Origin: Hoplostethus atlanticus
Taxonomy: Eukaryota; Chordata; Actinopteri; Trachichthyiformes; Trachichthyidae
Assembly (NCBI GenBank): GCA_034670405.1
Contig: JAXDDX010000220.1
Coordinates: 1 to 64,000, forward strand
DNA length: 64,000 nucleotides
Direction: 5' to 3'
This document shows, in pieces, positions 25,853-55,015 of the stretch. Position 1 is the stretch's first letter, and each line of letters begins with the position of its first letter. The position numbers and the translations under genes were made by a program. The notes beneath the pieces were generated by a model. It did no database searches. It saw only the letters and a list, made by a program, of their open reading frames with translations, and had not been told where the DNA came from.

Positions 25853-26169
25853 TTAGGCCGGACTCACACTAGAGGATAATTCCGCAATCGGCGGAGTGAT
25901 CTTGTTCGGCACCGATGTTCGGCACCGATTATCTGGTAATGTGAGCGGTTTACAGATCCAATCTTAACATCCAGATCCGCTCGGGGACGCATCGGGGCCG
26001 CCCCGATAATATCAAACGTGTTTGATATCTAGGATTTCAAATCGGGATGATTACGTCACTGCTTTCCGCGCGGGACCACAATAGCCAATGAGAGAGACAA
26101 TCTACAAGGACACGGAAGTGAATGAAGAAACAACAACAAACTGTTGTACTGGTGCATTGGACAGCTGAG

Positions 26170-26301
26170 ATGGAGGAAAGGCTTGTCGATATGTGGCAAG
26201 AACACGACTGCCTATATAACGTGTCTTCCAAGCACGGGCGCCGGATTCATTTCAGAAGTGCGGGGGCCAAAAAGAGTGTATGTGTGACTGTGTATGTGTA
26301 G
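26170..26301 (+). pseudogene. MADF-domain N-terminal fragment
   Basis: 44-codon frame. Residues 1-20 fit the MADF pattern (R-L-V-D-x-W-x-E-x-x-x-L-Y-x-V-S-S-K). The remaining residues do not fit and probably come from a nested insertion after the SSK codons. In Harbinger elements MADF or Myb-like proteins serve as the DNA-binding partner of the transposase. Too short to be functional. Confidence 0.55.
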
Positions 26302-26541
26302 CGGTAGATAGACCGGAGACTCGCACTAAACTTCTGCGGAGTAACTATAGCTTGCTTGCACCACAGGCTGGCGGACGCCGTCATCTCCACATTTGGAGAA
26401 CGTTACAAACTGTTTGACAGCAGCAAAGAATTAACCGCTCTCTATTTTTGTACCAATTTGCATTAAAGTACCTTTCTCTTTGGCCAAACGATCTAGCGGT
26501 CTCCTTTTTGTCTACAATTAGCTGTGCAGCTTTACCCGTCT

Positions 26542-26793
26542 CTATGTCCCGACAACAACCCTCCAGGCAGTCGGAGCCAGCGCTAGCCTGTTTTGGTTCA
26601 ATGCCGGCGGTTTGACAGTCTCAGCGGGCACAGGGCTGCTGCTTTGGGGTTCTTCTGGCTGCCGCTGTGCTGGTTCTAGTGGAGGGCCAGGCTCCAACGG
26701 AGCTGTGGACGTCAGGGATGTAACATTATTAACGTTGAAGTTCAGTTTTGTTTGACTGTATTTTCCTTTCTGATGCACTGGTTCTTTTGACAT
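26542..26793 (-). other. Unassigned ORF inside the Harbinger-type element
   Basis: 84-codon minus-strand frame, Pro/Gln/Ser-rich, starting MSKEPVHQKGKYSQTKLNFN. The KYSQTKLNF start is reminiscent of hAT-family or ZMYM-like host proteins that begin with short QxxLxxF motifs, but the resemblance is weak. It probably belongs to the nested insertion. No splice partner was found. Confidence 0.2.
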
Positions 26794-27544
26794 GTTTGCA
26801 GAAGCATATTTGCAATATTGATAGTTAAGGTTAGTTCAGCTAGTTTAACGGCTCACTGTAAACAAGGTAACACACATCACAGCATTGAAACTATTTCATT
26901 GGTTGCAATGTACACTGTATGCATTTGATTCTGTCCTCTTTGATTGGATTAAAATGTAAATATTCTTCCCGTTTTATGTCTATGCTTTATTTTACCTAAT
27001 GTGGGCGGGAATGAATGAAACGTCTTTTACCTTACATGTTGCAATATAAGGGCATTTGAGGGGAAACAGTGATTATTTCTCACTGCAAAGCATAAGTAAA
27101 GCAAGTTGCACCGGTTTCACCATGCCAGTCTACATTTTGTTTACATTTACTTCCCCATGAGATCACGTGAGGCGGTGCATTCAGGCTCCCTCTGGCACGA
27201 TAATCTTAGTAATATCATCTAGTGTGTGATGCACCATTATTTTCAGATCTTGTAGTCTGTGCGTGTTTGAGATTAGAGAGAAGAACATCTGTGACGATTC
27301 TCCTCGTGCGTGATGCAACCCGATTTCAAAAACGGTTAGGATTTTAAAACCTGTGGTGTGAGCCCAGCCTTACTCCACACAGGTTTCCCTACACACAGCC
27401 CTAAGCCCCTTCGCCCATGCTGCACCTGGCCTACACTATCCCTATGTCTAAGTGCTGCACTGCCTCTTTTAAGTTCCACTTTCTCCCTGTTTTAACTGTG
27501 GGCGCTACGCTTCTAACCACTGGATCCTTTGACTGGGTCAGAGT

Positions 27545-27950
27545 CAGTGGCCCTGTTTATACCAGGCATTAACATGCGTCTTGGGTGATCCGATCTCAAG
27601 TCAACACCTCTAAGTACAGGTGTAAACGCACCCAAGACGCATTGAGGGCGCAGTGAGATCGGATCGCTCAGACCACATTCGGAGGTGGTCTGGACCGCAT
27701 ATGGCCATATTCTTTTAGCAGTGAGTACGCGAATGTGTCCTGGGCCACATTGAAGGACCGCCAGCCATACATATATAGAGAGGGGGTAATTAGGCACAGG
27801 TGTGCCTCGTTGACCAGCCGGGCAGCACCTGGCTCTCTCCAACCAACACTGGGTCCTCGTCCTCTCCTCACATATACATCCATATAGTACACACATAACA
27901 ACAAACAGTAAGATGGAATTAAAGCCATGCATTCCCCCTTTGCTCTTGTT
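27545..27950. mobile_element. Probable DNA-transposon terminal fragment
   Basis: GGCCCTGTTTATACCAGGCA then TTAACATGCGTCTTGGGTGA resembles a widespread fish transposon end (GGCCCTGTTTACACCTGGTA...). Nearby CACCCAAGACGCAT (27630-27643) is an inverted partial copy of ATGCGTCTTGGGTG (27572-27585), giving a local hairpin. The opposite end was not found. Confidence 0.4.
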
Positions 27951-29887
27951 GCCTTCAATTGGCTGGCACACATTAATGGCTGGATCACGTCACCACAGGG
28001 GTGAAGGAAGAAAAGGATTTCTTGAATGATGGTCAACAACAGAGCATTGCCAAAATACCATAGTCAGTCAGTGTGTTTACATGCAGATGGCTGATGTTGT
28101 TGCCATTAGCCACGATAATCACCACCAAAACATTAACCATCAGTCTGTATGGTGCATTATTGACTGTTCTCATTGCCACCATTGATTTTATGCCTCTTTC
28201 TGCTGAATGCTCAATTCAGCACCACTCACATCTACTCTATGTTCTCTCTCTCCACTCTACATCGGTTTATAATGTGGCTGCCCTGACTAAGGATAGGGTC
28301 CGAGTGGAGAACCTTGTGTCGTGTGAGCATCTAAAAATGTTCACCTTGACCCATAGCTAACTGAAGCACCATTCCAATTATTTCAATGATAAACCTTTTT
28401 ATTTTTTTTATTTATTTTATTTGAACATGTAAAGACTATAAATTAGGACAATTATAAGTCGGACTACTGTGGAGTGAAAAGAAAAGCCATATAACTTACA
28501 TAATAATAATAATAACAATATCATAGATAATATAATAGTAATATAACCATAATTGCCATTGTTTTATAGCCTTATCCCATTCTTCAAAATGATCATAGAT
28601 GCAATTAAGGATAAATAAAGAACATTTTCATAAATGAGCCCAGAGGCTATAATGTGGGAGGACTCTTCGTCACAATCATAATGAATTGTATGACCTTGGT
28701 ACACAAACACACAAGCAAGCAGGCATCCAAACTAATACAAAACCTTCCCCCCATTAGCTATTGAAGTTTATTTTTAACTATAATATGGTGGAGTACAGTC
28801 ACACTCCTCAGCTCAGCAGTCTTCTCACAGTTGGTTTTATGAAACACCTCTGTGATGGGAAGAAAAAAAATACAGCCCTTCATCTCAGAGATGCACTGGA
28901 TGTATGGCACAAGTGGATATGTGTGATATGTGTGGGTTTCTTTGTGTGCATTTCATTTATTTATTGTGCTGCTGTTGTTTCTTTATTGACTGGTTACTGC
29001 TGTGTGCTTCTCCGTTCCAATATCCTGGTCAGCAACAATGCCAGACACAGAGCAAAATTATGGAGAATGAAGAAAGATACCTTTGAAAATGTTCAATTCC
29101 AATTTGTATGTCAAAAACTTCTCAGAATTAAAATGATTAGCAAATGTACAGTACAATGTAAGAAAAGGGTTGCTGGTTTAAACTAGATCAATTGTGATGT
29201 TGATCAAAGCTGGTGAGTGTTTGGACGGGTCACGCCATGTTTGAGGCAACAGCCTAAAAGTTGAGCTCCGTCTGTCTAACTAATAATTTCCTAACAAAAC
29301 TATTAAAAACTCGGCAAAATTACACAAATTTAACATGGCATCGTCTTGACTACAATTCCTAATTACTATTTGACAAACTAAACACCTGTTCCAGATGTAT
29401 ATCTCTGCTGTTAGGATGAGCCTACATTACCGACTTCACTGGTATCGCGTGTTATATCTATTTCAGACAGATACAGGTTACAGTCAGCAAAACGGCTTCA
29501 AACAACTTCTCAAAAAGACATTGTATTCAAAACATCTGGGGAAAGCGTCTGTCGACAGTATCCCACACAGAAACATCTATCAGTGACCTGAAGTCAGTTC
29601 CCATGGTAACTTGAGGGCCTTAAATCAAGAGATTTTTTTCACATCCCTGCTGCCTGCTGGATATACAGCAAGTATCCACAAGTAGATTTATTCTGTGTCT
29701 GTGGATGAGGGAAGTGTAACTCAGATACACTCAGACTAGTCAGACATCACCATTAACTGCATTCCACACTTTCCCAAGCAGTATCTGCGAGTATCTTCCA
29801 CACTCTCATTTGACTGTTGATATACGATATCCGCTTAATGCTTACTTCAGGAAATTGTCTGCCTACTTGTATTTTCAGAACTGGATG
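27951..29887. other. Intergenic, nothing firm
   Basis: AT-rich. The longest frame (28761-29186, 141 codons, Cys/hydrophobic-rich) has no recognised domain and no splice context. 28384-28640 may be old retroelement tail. Confidence 0.55.
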
Positions 29888-30570
29888 TTCAAGATTCAAG
29901 ATTCAAGAAGTTTAATTGTCACATACACACACAAGGTGTGTAGTGAAATGCAAAGTGGCAATGCTTAGCAGAAATGTGCAAAATAACAGGTTCACACTAT
30001 TTACAATAACCAGCACAATATTTACAATGTCAGTTTTTTTAAGAGCTCTATATAAAAAACAACACAATATTTACAATAAGAGCACTTATATATAAAAAAA
30101 TATAGTAAAAAAAGGGAAAATTGTATGTATAATATAATATGAATTATAAATGATGTGTAGTCTTTACCTAAGTGTGTGTGTGTGCATAAGAGGGGCAGTG
30201 TGTGTGTCTTGGTGGGGGCCCTGGTGAGGTCAGAGTTCACAGTCCTGATGGCCTGAGGAAAGAAACTCCGTCTCAGTCTCTCTGTTTTGGCAGCATGACT
30301 ACGGAGGCGCTTGCCTGACCGCAGCAGTTGAAACAGTCCGTTGTTGGGGTGGTGAGGATCCTTCATGATCCTGCAGGCTCTGGTTCTGCACCTCCTGGTG
30401 TACAAGTCCTGCAGGGTGGGGAGTGTAGTTCCAATAGTGCGCTCAGCCGAACGCACTACTCTCTGCAGAGCTTTCCTGTCCTGAGCGGAGCTGCTGCCAA
30501 ACCAGGCAGTGATGCTTCCTGTCAGGATGCTCTCCACAGCTCCAGAGTACTCCAGAGTACTCAAGTGTTC
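29888..30570 (-). mobile_element. L2/jockey-like LINE, C-terminal coding end and 3' UTR
   Basis: Minus-strand frame contains the characteristic tail ESILTGSITAWFGS, DRKALQRVVRSAE, TLPTLQDLYTRRC, and the FFPQAIRTVNS end (about 30550-30235), followed by a 3' UTR ending in repeated TTCAAGATTCAAGA complement at 29888. It is 5'-truncated as usual for LINE insertions. RT and endonuclease are absent. Confidence 0.8.
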
Positions 30571-31063
30571 CTGTGTGTACCCTAGTGTTTTATGACCTTG
30601 GTGCAGGAAATCCAAGATAAGACTTGAGGAAATACATTCAGAACTGATTTGGAGTCCATAAAAAATACCTAAGTTCATTCACTTAAGACATTGTTGCCTC
30701 AAGGCCCAATAATTACAAGCTTTGAAAACCCAACAAACTGTGTGTGTGTGTGTGTGTGTGTGAGTGTGAGTGGCAGTGTCCTGCTTTAGCCGCCATTCAC
30801 AAGACCTCTCAATAGCTCAACTCATTTCCTCCCATTCAGCAGGGGAGTGAAGGTCAGCAAATGAGAACAATGATGAGGGGAGTGAAAAGAGAGTAGAGAA
30901 ACTAAGGCAAATTGGAATTCAGACACACACACACACTTTATTTATTGCTGTTGACTTTTGCTGGTGACCATGCTGGGGGCCAACAAATGAATCATGACTC
31001 CCAAAACACTGAAGAACACATTGAAATGTCCTGGTTGATTGATTGCTTCTGGGTCATTCCATC

Positions 31064-31065
<2 letters not shown>

Positions 31066-31130
<65 letters not shown>
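31066..31130. repeat. (GT)32 microsatellite
   Basis: Perfect GT tract in intergenic sequence. Confidence 0.97.
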
Positions 31131-31132
<2 letters not shown>

Positions 31133-32119
31133 CTCAAGGCCCCTTCTCCCCAATTCTCTTTTTCCATCTGTTGTTGATGCTCTCTCTTCCTTTTCACCTG
31201 AATGCCTACCTAATGTGTCTCCGCTATCTACTGCTCTCTCATGCTGGGCACTCTTCAACTGACTTCCACCTCCACTGCTTCTCACTCAAGCACAAACACA
31301 CAATGACATGTACATGCCCTCTGGCATACACATGCGGGAACACTTGCGCGCACACTCTACATTAATTATAACACGTGCACATGCATGTATACACACACAA
31401 ACCAACACTTACTGTCGGCACCAAAGTGATATAGATATGAATTCATCGTCTCTGAAGAGCAGGATGATAATTACATTCTGTCATTTATTAGGCTTCACCA
31501 AACCATTTTCATTTGCCACTTGGCACGAGCTCCGGCTGGGTTCAGTGCTTCAGAGTGCTCCCTAATCTTTCATGAATCTCTTCGCCTCTCCTTTCATTTC
31601 AACACTAATTTATACAACAAGCAATAACATCAGGCCAGGTTAACCATAGTGATGCTGCCAGAAATAGATCTTGGATGACGATACTTGTACCCTGGCCAGA
31701 TGTAAAACACTGGGCTCAGGTGGAGGACTGACAGGGACATGATAGTTCAATATTTCAGTTCAATATGATACTAAAAGGTTTTTTAAAAAAACAGAGGGAA
31801 AGAGATGCAATGCTCTGTGTTATTTGGGATAGGATAGAAAATAGAGAAAATTGGAGGGGGCTAAAAAAAAATAGGTGGAGGAAGCTTCATACTACCTCAA
31901 GTGCAAAGAGTGTAATTCCCATGCTCAGAGACAGAAAGAGTGTGGGAGAGGAAGAAAAAGAGAGCACAACAAAGGTGAAGGAGCAGAACAAGAAGTAATG
32001 GTAATGAGGAAGAGGGAGTGAGAAAGAGGTGGGTGTCTAAGGGAGAACATCAAATGAAAATTGGACCTCGACTAGAGGGTTTAGGAAATCCACCCTCCTG
32101 CTGAGTTATCCCAGTTGTC

Positions 32120-32530
32120 AGGTCTCTTTCTTAAAGGACAGATTACATAACATAAATAATCCATGTGGGGAAATTAGGCTGTTGCAGCCACAATAAAATA
32201 GAATGTAAATAATATAGTATTATTCTTATTGCAAATGAGACTTATATAAACATACACAAGTGACAATGTAATAATAGAAAATGTGAAGTAGACATGTATG
32301 AAAGGAAGTATGAAACGGTTAAAACAGAGTGCAAAAAAGTAGAAACAAGAACATTTGAAAATGTACAATATGAGAATATACCAAAAAAAATGAACAGAAA
32401 AAGAAATAAATGAAAAATTATATAAAAATATATATAATAAAAAAATATATGGTGTGTAGTGTAGACAACCAAAAAAAACCTTATCAAATATGTGCAAATT
32501 ACAAATGATACAGATTTGTATATGTGCATT
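32120..32530 (-). mobile_element. LINE/SINE 3' tail debris
   Basis: CCATGTGGGGAAATTAGGCTGTTGCAGC followed by a very AT-rich stretch looks like the complement of a fish non-LTR 3' UTR. A related string (GATCCCTGAGGGGAAATTAA) occurs at 40578-40597. No coding capacity. Confidence 0.35.
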
Positions 32531-32883
32531 ACTAGCTGTCTATCAAAAACACCATATGTACAGAAAAGTGGCGTCTAACGTCCATGTGCATTGTTAGGTG
32601 GAGGCAGCATATGTATAAACAAAGTGTCCAGAGATGCGTACCGATTCAGTAGTATAGTGTATGCAGGAGACATCAACCCCCACCCCTGGTTAACACAGAA
32701 TACACATTAACGTCTGAAGGCTTTCACACATTCCTTTCCATGGCCTCTCTGTCCTGCCAAGGCCTCCACTGTGCCCTCCAAGACCCTAAGGCCTCCTTAC
32801 TCTAGCTAGGAGTGAGCTTCTCCCATGAAACCCATCCCATGACACTCCCTAGGTTTGACCAGCCAGCTTGGGTGCATAAAGAA

Positions 32884-32934
32884 TTTCCCCCCGGGGATCA
32901 ATAAAGTATCTATCTATCTATCATAAAGAGATGG
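32884..32934 (+). repeat. Retroelement tail GGGGATCAATAAAGTATC(TATC)n
   Basis: TTTCCCCCCGGGGATCAATA then AAGTATCTATCTATCTATC: the well-known fish non-LTR 3' tail with its TATC microsatellite. The body of the element is not recognisable. Confidence 0.55.
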
Positions 32935-35208
32935 AACTGTGACACGGGCTGGGGGAGATTTACAGACCCTTTGCATCCCATCATCCTGATGATTATGGGA
33001 CTGTCAGCCAAAGGCAGAAAATTGTATTTTACCTTTCTTCACTATCACAACTCTCCTGAACATATCCCACACATCTTATTCAGTTCCAATGGGATTCCAT
33101 ATAGTGCACAGTCCTACTGGGTGTGACTGGGTTATGAGTTATAGTAAATGTAGCACTGTCATCTACTGTTAAGTGGGATTCTCCTCCAGCGGTGTTGGTG
33201 CTTGTTGCTCTGCATTTCGTGAAAGGAAACACTTTCATATGTTTTTGTCTTCAGGTAAGAACCAATCCTATGGATTTAGACCCCCCTACTGGCCGTATAC
33301 CCTTACTACAAAAACATAATTATCACAGACAAATAGATTTGGCTAGATCTATTTGGCTCTGACGAAGTAATGACCTAATTATTAACTCAAAGAGACAGTT
33401 GCATTTCATGGTATTTTCGAGTGTGGGGTGGCAATGTCACACTTTCTCTAATAGAAGCTGATAGTGTATACAGATAGCAAGTGCACTAATACAATTTTCC
33501 ATTAATCCAATAAATTGTGTGGTCATGCCTGTTTACAAAATGCCAAATGCTCAGAATGACTTTATCATTTCCAAAGTGGCAGGGCCTGCAGTGAGGAATC
33601 TACCAGTCAGGTTTATCTGTATAGCCATTAGCCGTATCACCGTTAGTCTCAAAAGCTCCACAAAGGCCTACAATATGAAACAAGAAATGAAAACAGTTCA
33701 TGAAAATGGAAACAAAATGAAATTGATACCTCCCAACCCATAGACCCTCATTGAACAAGACACAAGACTTGGACACAGTGTGATTTCTTCCTCTCAATTA
33801 GCACTGTCCTCTCCTCACCAATATGGCCTAATGACTTCCTGTGTGGTGGGTCAATGACATGTTTGTGTATATACCTAGGGGCTGAATACTAGGCTTAGTC
33901 TGTAGGTTATACAGGATATTGCACCCAGCATCACCACGTTAACCGTTTTAGCTATTCCAATGACAGTGGAGACTGGTCTGGCTCCCATAGTCCCAGCCAC
34001 ACACTAGCCTTCTACTCTGCACAACCTATGAACTAATTGGCCCATGCTGTCAAGCCACTTATGCATGCTTTGGAGAAAGGAAACTCTACTGCTATGTCTC
34101 TACTCTACAGTATGGCGTTAAATAAATAGGCAAAAATATGACAAAAATGATCGTGTAGAATTAGTTTTAGAGGTCCATGAACATCACAAGAGCGCAGATA
34201 TCATATTGTAACGTACTTTCACTGTTTTTGCATTTCAATGTATCTCAGGGAGAATTCGCTTTGCTTCAATTTTCTCTGCGGCAGCATTGAGTATATGTTT
34301 ATACATGGTCAGCTAAATGAGGTCATTTCAAATCCAATCCAAGAGTATGGATAAAAATAATCAAGCAATACATCGCTCTTTGCTTTCCACCCAATCTACT
34401 CGTGTTCAGATTGGCTCCCGCCTCCTGCGACCCTGAGGACGAAGCGGATAGAGAAAATGATTGAAAAAACAATATACATATTGCTGTTCAAATACTATGA
34501 ACAGGCTATATACTTTCACGTTACCCTCTGCTGCCCATTTCAGCTTGAAGCGCCATCAAATATCCTGTTGACAGGATATTTTCTTTCTTCAAAGTCAGTA
34601 ACTTTGACAACTTGTACCAAGTTCCCAGATAAGTAGTGTTTTGTGGGTTTGATGATTACATTTCCTGTATATGCACACAATATTCATGTATATGGTCATT
34701 AAACACCCAGTGCATGAAACACTACATGAAACTGCAGAAAGCTGGAAGCACGTCGCTCTTGCTACTGCAGCTGACAGCAAATAACAGATGTAAACATATT
34801 TGTTACACTGGAGTTTTACAAACTGTCATACGTTAGAGAGAATTTCTCCTTTTCCACTGAACTGTGTGTATTTGAACATTGTATATGAACAATTTAGTTC
34901 AATATGATACTAAAAGGTTTTTAAAATAAACACTTGACAAATCTTGATGAATCCCGTCTTGTCTCAACATAGCATTTAAAGCAACATGGGGTATGTTCAG
35001 CCAAGATCATTTCATTTATTGATAATATCAGATTTCTTTATAATTCTGTAATGCTCATAGAGCTTGTATAAAAGCCTTTACCCAAGAAACAACACACAAA
35101 CATTAGATCAATAAATAGAAAAGAAGATAAATACATAGACCTTCCAAACCACCCGCACATTCATTGGTGCCAATCGTCATTACAGATTTACACTGAAAAC
35201 AGCAATCA

Positions 35209-36317
35209 TTTATTTCAAGTTCTACTGTATACACAATGTAGGGGAAGGAAACTGTTCGGGGAATGAAAATGAGAATTTTTGAGGAGCCTAAACTGAACCA
35301 TTCATGGAAAAGAAAAGGGATTTATAATGTTCTGAAGCATAATTTCAGTTATTTTATGTTCTGAAAATGATTGGTTTAAGACGAGAAAGGCATTAGAACA
35401 GCAGTCCCAATAAACATTTCAAAGTTCCTATCCATCTCCTGCCTTTCTCTGCCTGTCTGTGTTGTCTAGTTACCACAGGACCAGTGGTAGCTCATGTTAT
35501 GTTACGAACATGTTTCTCTGTTTTGTTATTAACAGTTCAGGACATTAATATATATGGTTCAGTCAAACTGAAAAAGAAGAGTTTGCTTGGAACCAGCCAG
35601 TGGCAAAATCATTTCTGTTCCTTCCCCTGCCATAATGTAATACTTCAAGCAGACCTTAAAAAAAACAATTACAACAATTTGTATAAGCACAATCAAAAAG
35701 TGAACATAAAAAGTGAGAAGGTGCTCTAGTATTGCTTTATAATTTCCCTTTCTCAACTTCCCTACAAATCTAAACCTTTAAATGTAACTTCTCAGGATTA
35801 CATCCCCTGCAGTTAGCTACAGTACACATATATTTCAGTGAGAAAATCTATCCCCTCTCTCGTTTTATCATGTAACTTTTCTGCAGAACAGTGCACCAGA
35901 TCACACACATCATAGTAGTAGTATTTTATGGCATTTGTCAGAGCCACGTTATTTTTCACTGAAAGATTTGCCCCTTCACCCAGTGTTCAATTTAAGTTTT
36001 GCTGACAGCGCCCTACGTTTTGACACATTCCCACTCTGTATTCTGAGTGGGTTTTAGTTCGGCTCAGGTAAAATGGTGCTCTCTTATGCAAGTTGGGGTG
36101 AAAATGTGAGTGATAAAATCCACTGTGGGCACTGATCGAGACCCATCAGTCACAAAGCTTGGGAGTCAGGTGAACACACGAGATGTATGTGAGTCACTGC
36201 AGACATTACTTGTCTTCTCACACACTCACACACACACACACACACAGATATCCCCTCAGCCCAGGACACACAATGTCCATTCATTCTTTTCAAAGTTACT
36301 GAAAGTGTGTGTTCAGT
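35209..36317 (-). other. slc9a8: slc9a8 probable 3' UTR
   Basis: Non-coding sequence downstream of the slc9a8 stop. The first AATAAA on the minus strand that I see is at 35214-35209, with another around 35022-35017. A short (AC)12 tract lies at 36223-36246. The end point is inferred only from the hexamer, so the transcript could be longer. Confidence 0.4.
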
Positions 36318-53369
<17,052 letters not shown>

Positions 53370-53447
53370 CCTTAAACCAATGCTTTTAAACAGGAATGAA
53401 GCGTTTTGTAATGGAAAAGACTGCCAGTTCCATGTCGACGACTCCAC

Positions 53448-55015
53448 GTAATGTTTCTAATCACAACTCCAGTTCCTGGTTACGCTGCGGTAGGGGGTTG
53501 TAGTCTTTACGTTTCGTGGAGCACCACGTATCAAAAGCAAAAACACAATTGACACAGTTATATGCAGCAACCCTGATAAAAATATATATTTTGTTTGTCA
53601 TAGCGCGTAGCATTTCGATTTAAGTTGGTGCAAATTAAATGTTGGTTGCGAAATATGACTTGTCCGTACTCAATTTCCCATAAGTCCTCAGCGTCGACCT
53701 TAGAAGTGCTGCCTTCTAAGGCAGCACGGATATTGTAGTTTCTGTGCTGACTAGGAGTAGGCGTTTCTTACACTGATTGAATAGGCTAGTTGCAAGTTGT
53801 GTGTGGGTGCAAGAGAAAATCCACTGAATAGACCTGCACTTGTAAATAATGAAGCATATTAAAGGTGTATTCAGTTAGAAGAAGGAAAATGTACAAGAGG
53901 TGCTTACATTCACGTTAATGTCACACAGACATGATTAATGGCCATAGACATCAGGCTGTAGATAAAAGACCTTCCAATAGCTAGATCACGGCTTACATGT
54001 TACCCTAGGTTTCAGCATTGCTTCATAGTGAGTGTCATATGTACAACATTTGAATGTACAACATCATCATTTGGCAAGTATTAAAAGTGATTCTGTTGTT
54101 GCACCCATTGTAGTTGATCTGGATTAGAGGGTCTGATGGATGCCTACAATGTAAAATGCACAGAAAGTGCATTACGTGGTGTAGTCAAGTATAACCTTTG
54201 CGGATCAGATAGGTGCTTCTCTTTTTCTGGGGTGGGAAACTGAAAGTGATTTACTGTTACCATACATCGAGCTACACTTTCTAATCATCGCATCATGTGG
54301 GAATGATACTGAGATACGCTTTGACTAAATAACTAAGGGTAAGATAGGTAAGCAAGCATCGCACTGTGAAGGCCATTGGGTTTTTTTCTCGTGGTTTATT
54401 CAATAAAACACTTCCAAGGCCCGTTGTCCGTTTTAATTGTCTTCACTAATATTTATGGTGCTATCTGTTACTGAGTTATCAGCGAATATTCAATCCGCGC
54501 GGCCTGGAACAGACCAGGGGAAGCACATGCTCCATGTTGGGTACTTTTTCAACGCCCACTTTAGGTATTGCTCATTTTGCGGTGGGGAAGCTCCATTCAG
54601 ACGGGCTTGTAGGCAGGCAGAGCGACCGACCGTACTCCATCAGCGTCGGTACTGTGTGAGCCGAACGATGAGCTTTCATTGAACACACCACGCCAGTTTC
54701 ACCTGCACCACCGCAGTTAAGACGTTTCCGATTTGGACCTATCCTCGACTTGAACCGAAACCATCCTTACGGGAACAGGATTTGAATGTCTTGATTGATT
54801 GGATTTTGGAGCTCCTCTCCTGTGCCCAACCTGCTACTGAAACACGGACTTCCTAGTCGCCTGGTGCCTCGCCGTTGCCGCAGACCGACCGCTCCACTAG
54901 GCACATTTGATCCAGACTGTCCGCTCAGTGGCTCTGGCGTCTGGGCGCATCGGAGCTGTTGTAGCTTCCTTGTAAATACGCTAACGTGCCCGTGTGTGTT
55001 TTTGCTGCCTGTATA
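53448..55015. promoter_or_regulatory. Divergent slc9a8/b4galt5 upstream region
   Basis: About 1.6 kb between the 5' ends of two divergent coding regions; it must contain both 5' UTRs and promoters. On the slc9a8 side there are GTTGTAGTC (53498-53506) and TTGTAGTTTC (53734-53743), whose complements carry the ACTACA core of the ZNF143-type promoter motif, and a perfect 10-bp inverted repeat GTGCTGCCTT/AAGGCAGCAC at 53706-53727. The b4galt5 side (54490-55015) is richer in CpG. No clear TATA box is placed. Shared regulation is inferred from layout only. Confidence 0.6.

Larger units (their letters stand above)
25856..27369. mobile_element. Harbinger-type DNA transposon with MADF-like ORF start
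   Basis: Inverted ends GGCCGGACTCACACTAGAGG and complement of GTGGTGTGAGCCCAGCC, flanked by TTA on both sides (25853-25855, 27370-27372), the canonical TWA target duplication of PIF/Harbinger. A plus-strand frame at 26170-26301 starts MEERLVDMWQEHDCLYNVSS, matching the first helix of a MADF DNA-binding domain. It then breaks at about 26234, where sequence resembling a hAT-type end (GGGCGCCGGATTCATTTCAG) begins, so a second element may be nested inside. No transposase core is seen. Confidence 0.7.
30571..35208. other. Intergenic, slc9a8 downstream flank
   Basis: Contains (GT)n tracts at 30740-30761 and 31066-31130, retroelement tails (32120-32934), a purine-rich block at 31780-32040, and an enhancer-like block at 31430-31620. 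An exact 27-mer starting AGTTCAATATGATACTAAAA occurs at 31757 and again at 34896. The human neighbour SPATA2 was not detected here. Confidence 0.55.

Noticed and set aside
27513-28039. 152- and 123-codon minus-strand frames
   Set aside because: Two overlapping frames across transposon-like terminal sequence; no domain.
28761-29186. 141-codon hydrophobic/Cys-rich frame
   Set aside because: No motif, signal or family resemblance strong enough to call; no splice partner.
1-35208. Human neighbour SPATA2 expected beyond the slc9a8 3' end
   Set aside because: No frame or exon resembling it was recognised; it may be outside the window or relocated.
53370-53447. Upstream in-frame ATG as slc9a8 start
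   Set aside because: It would add 26 residues before the hydrophobic leader; the signal-like sequence fits better at the N-terminus. Not excluded.
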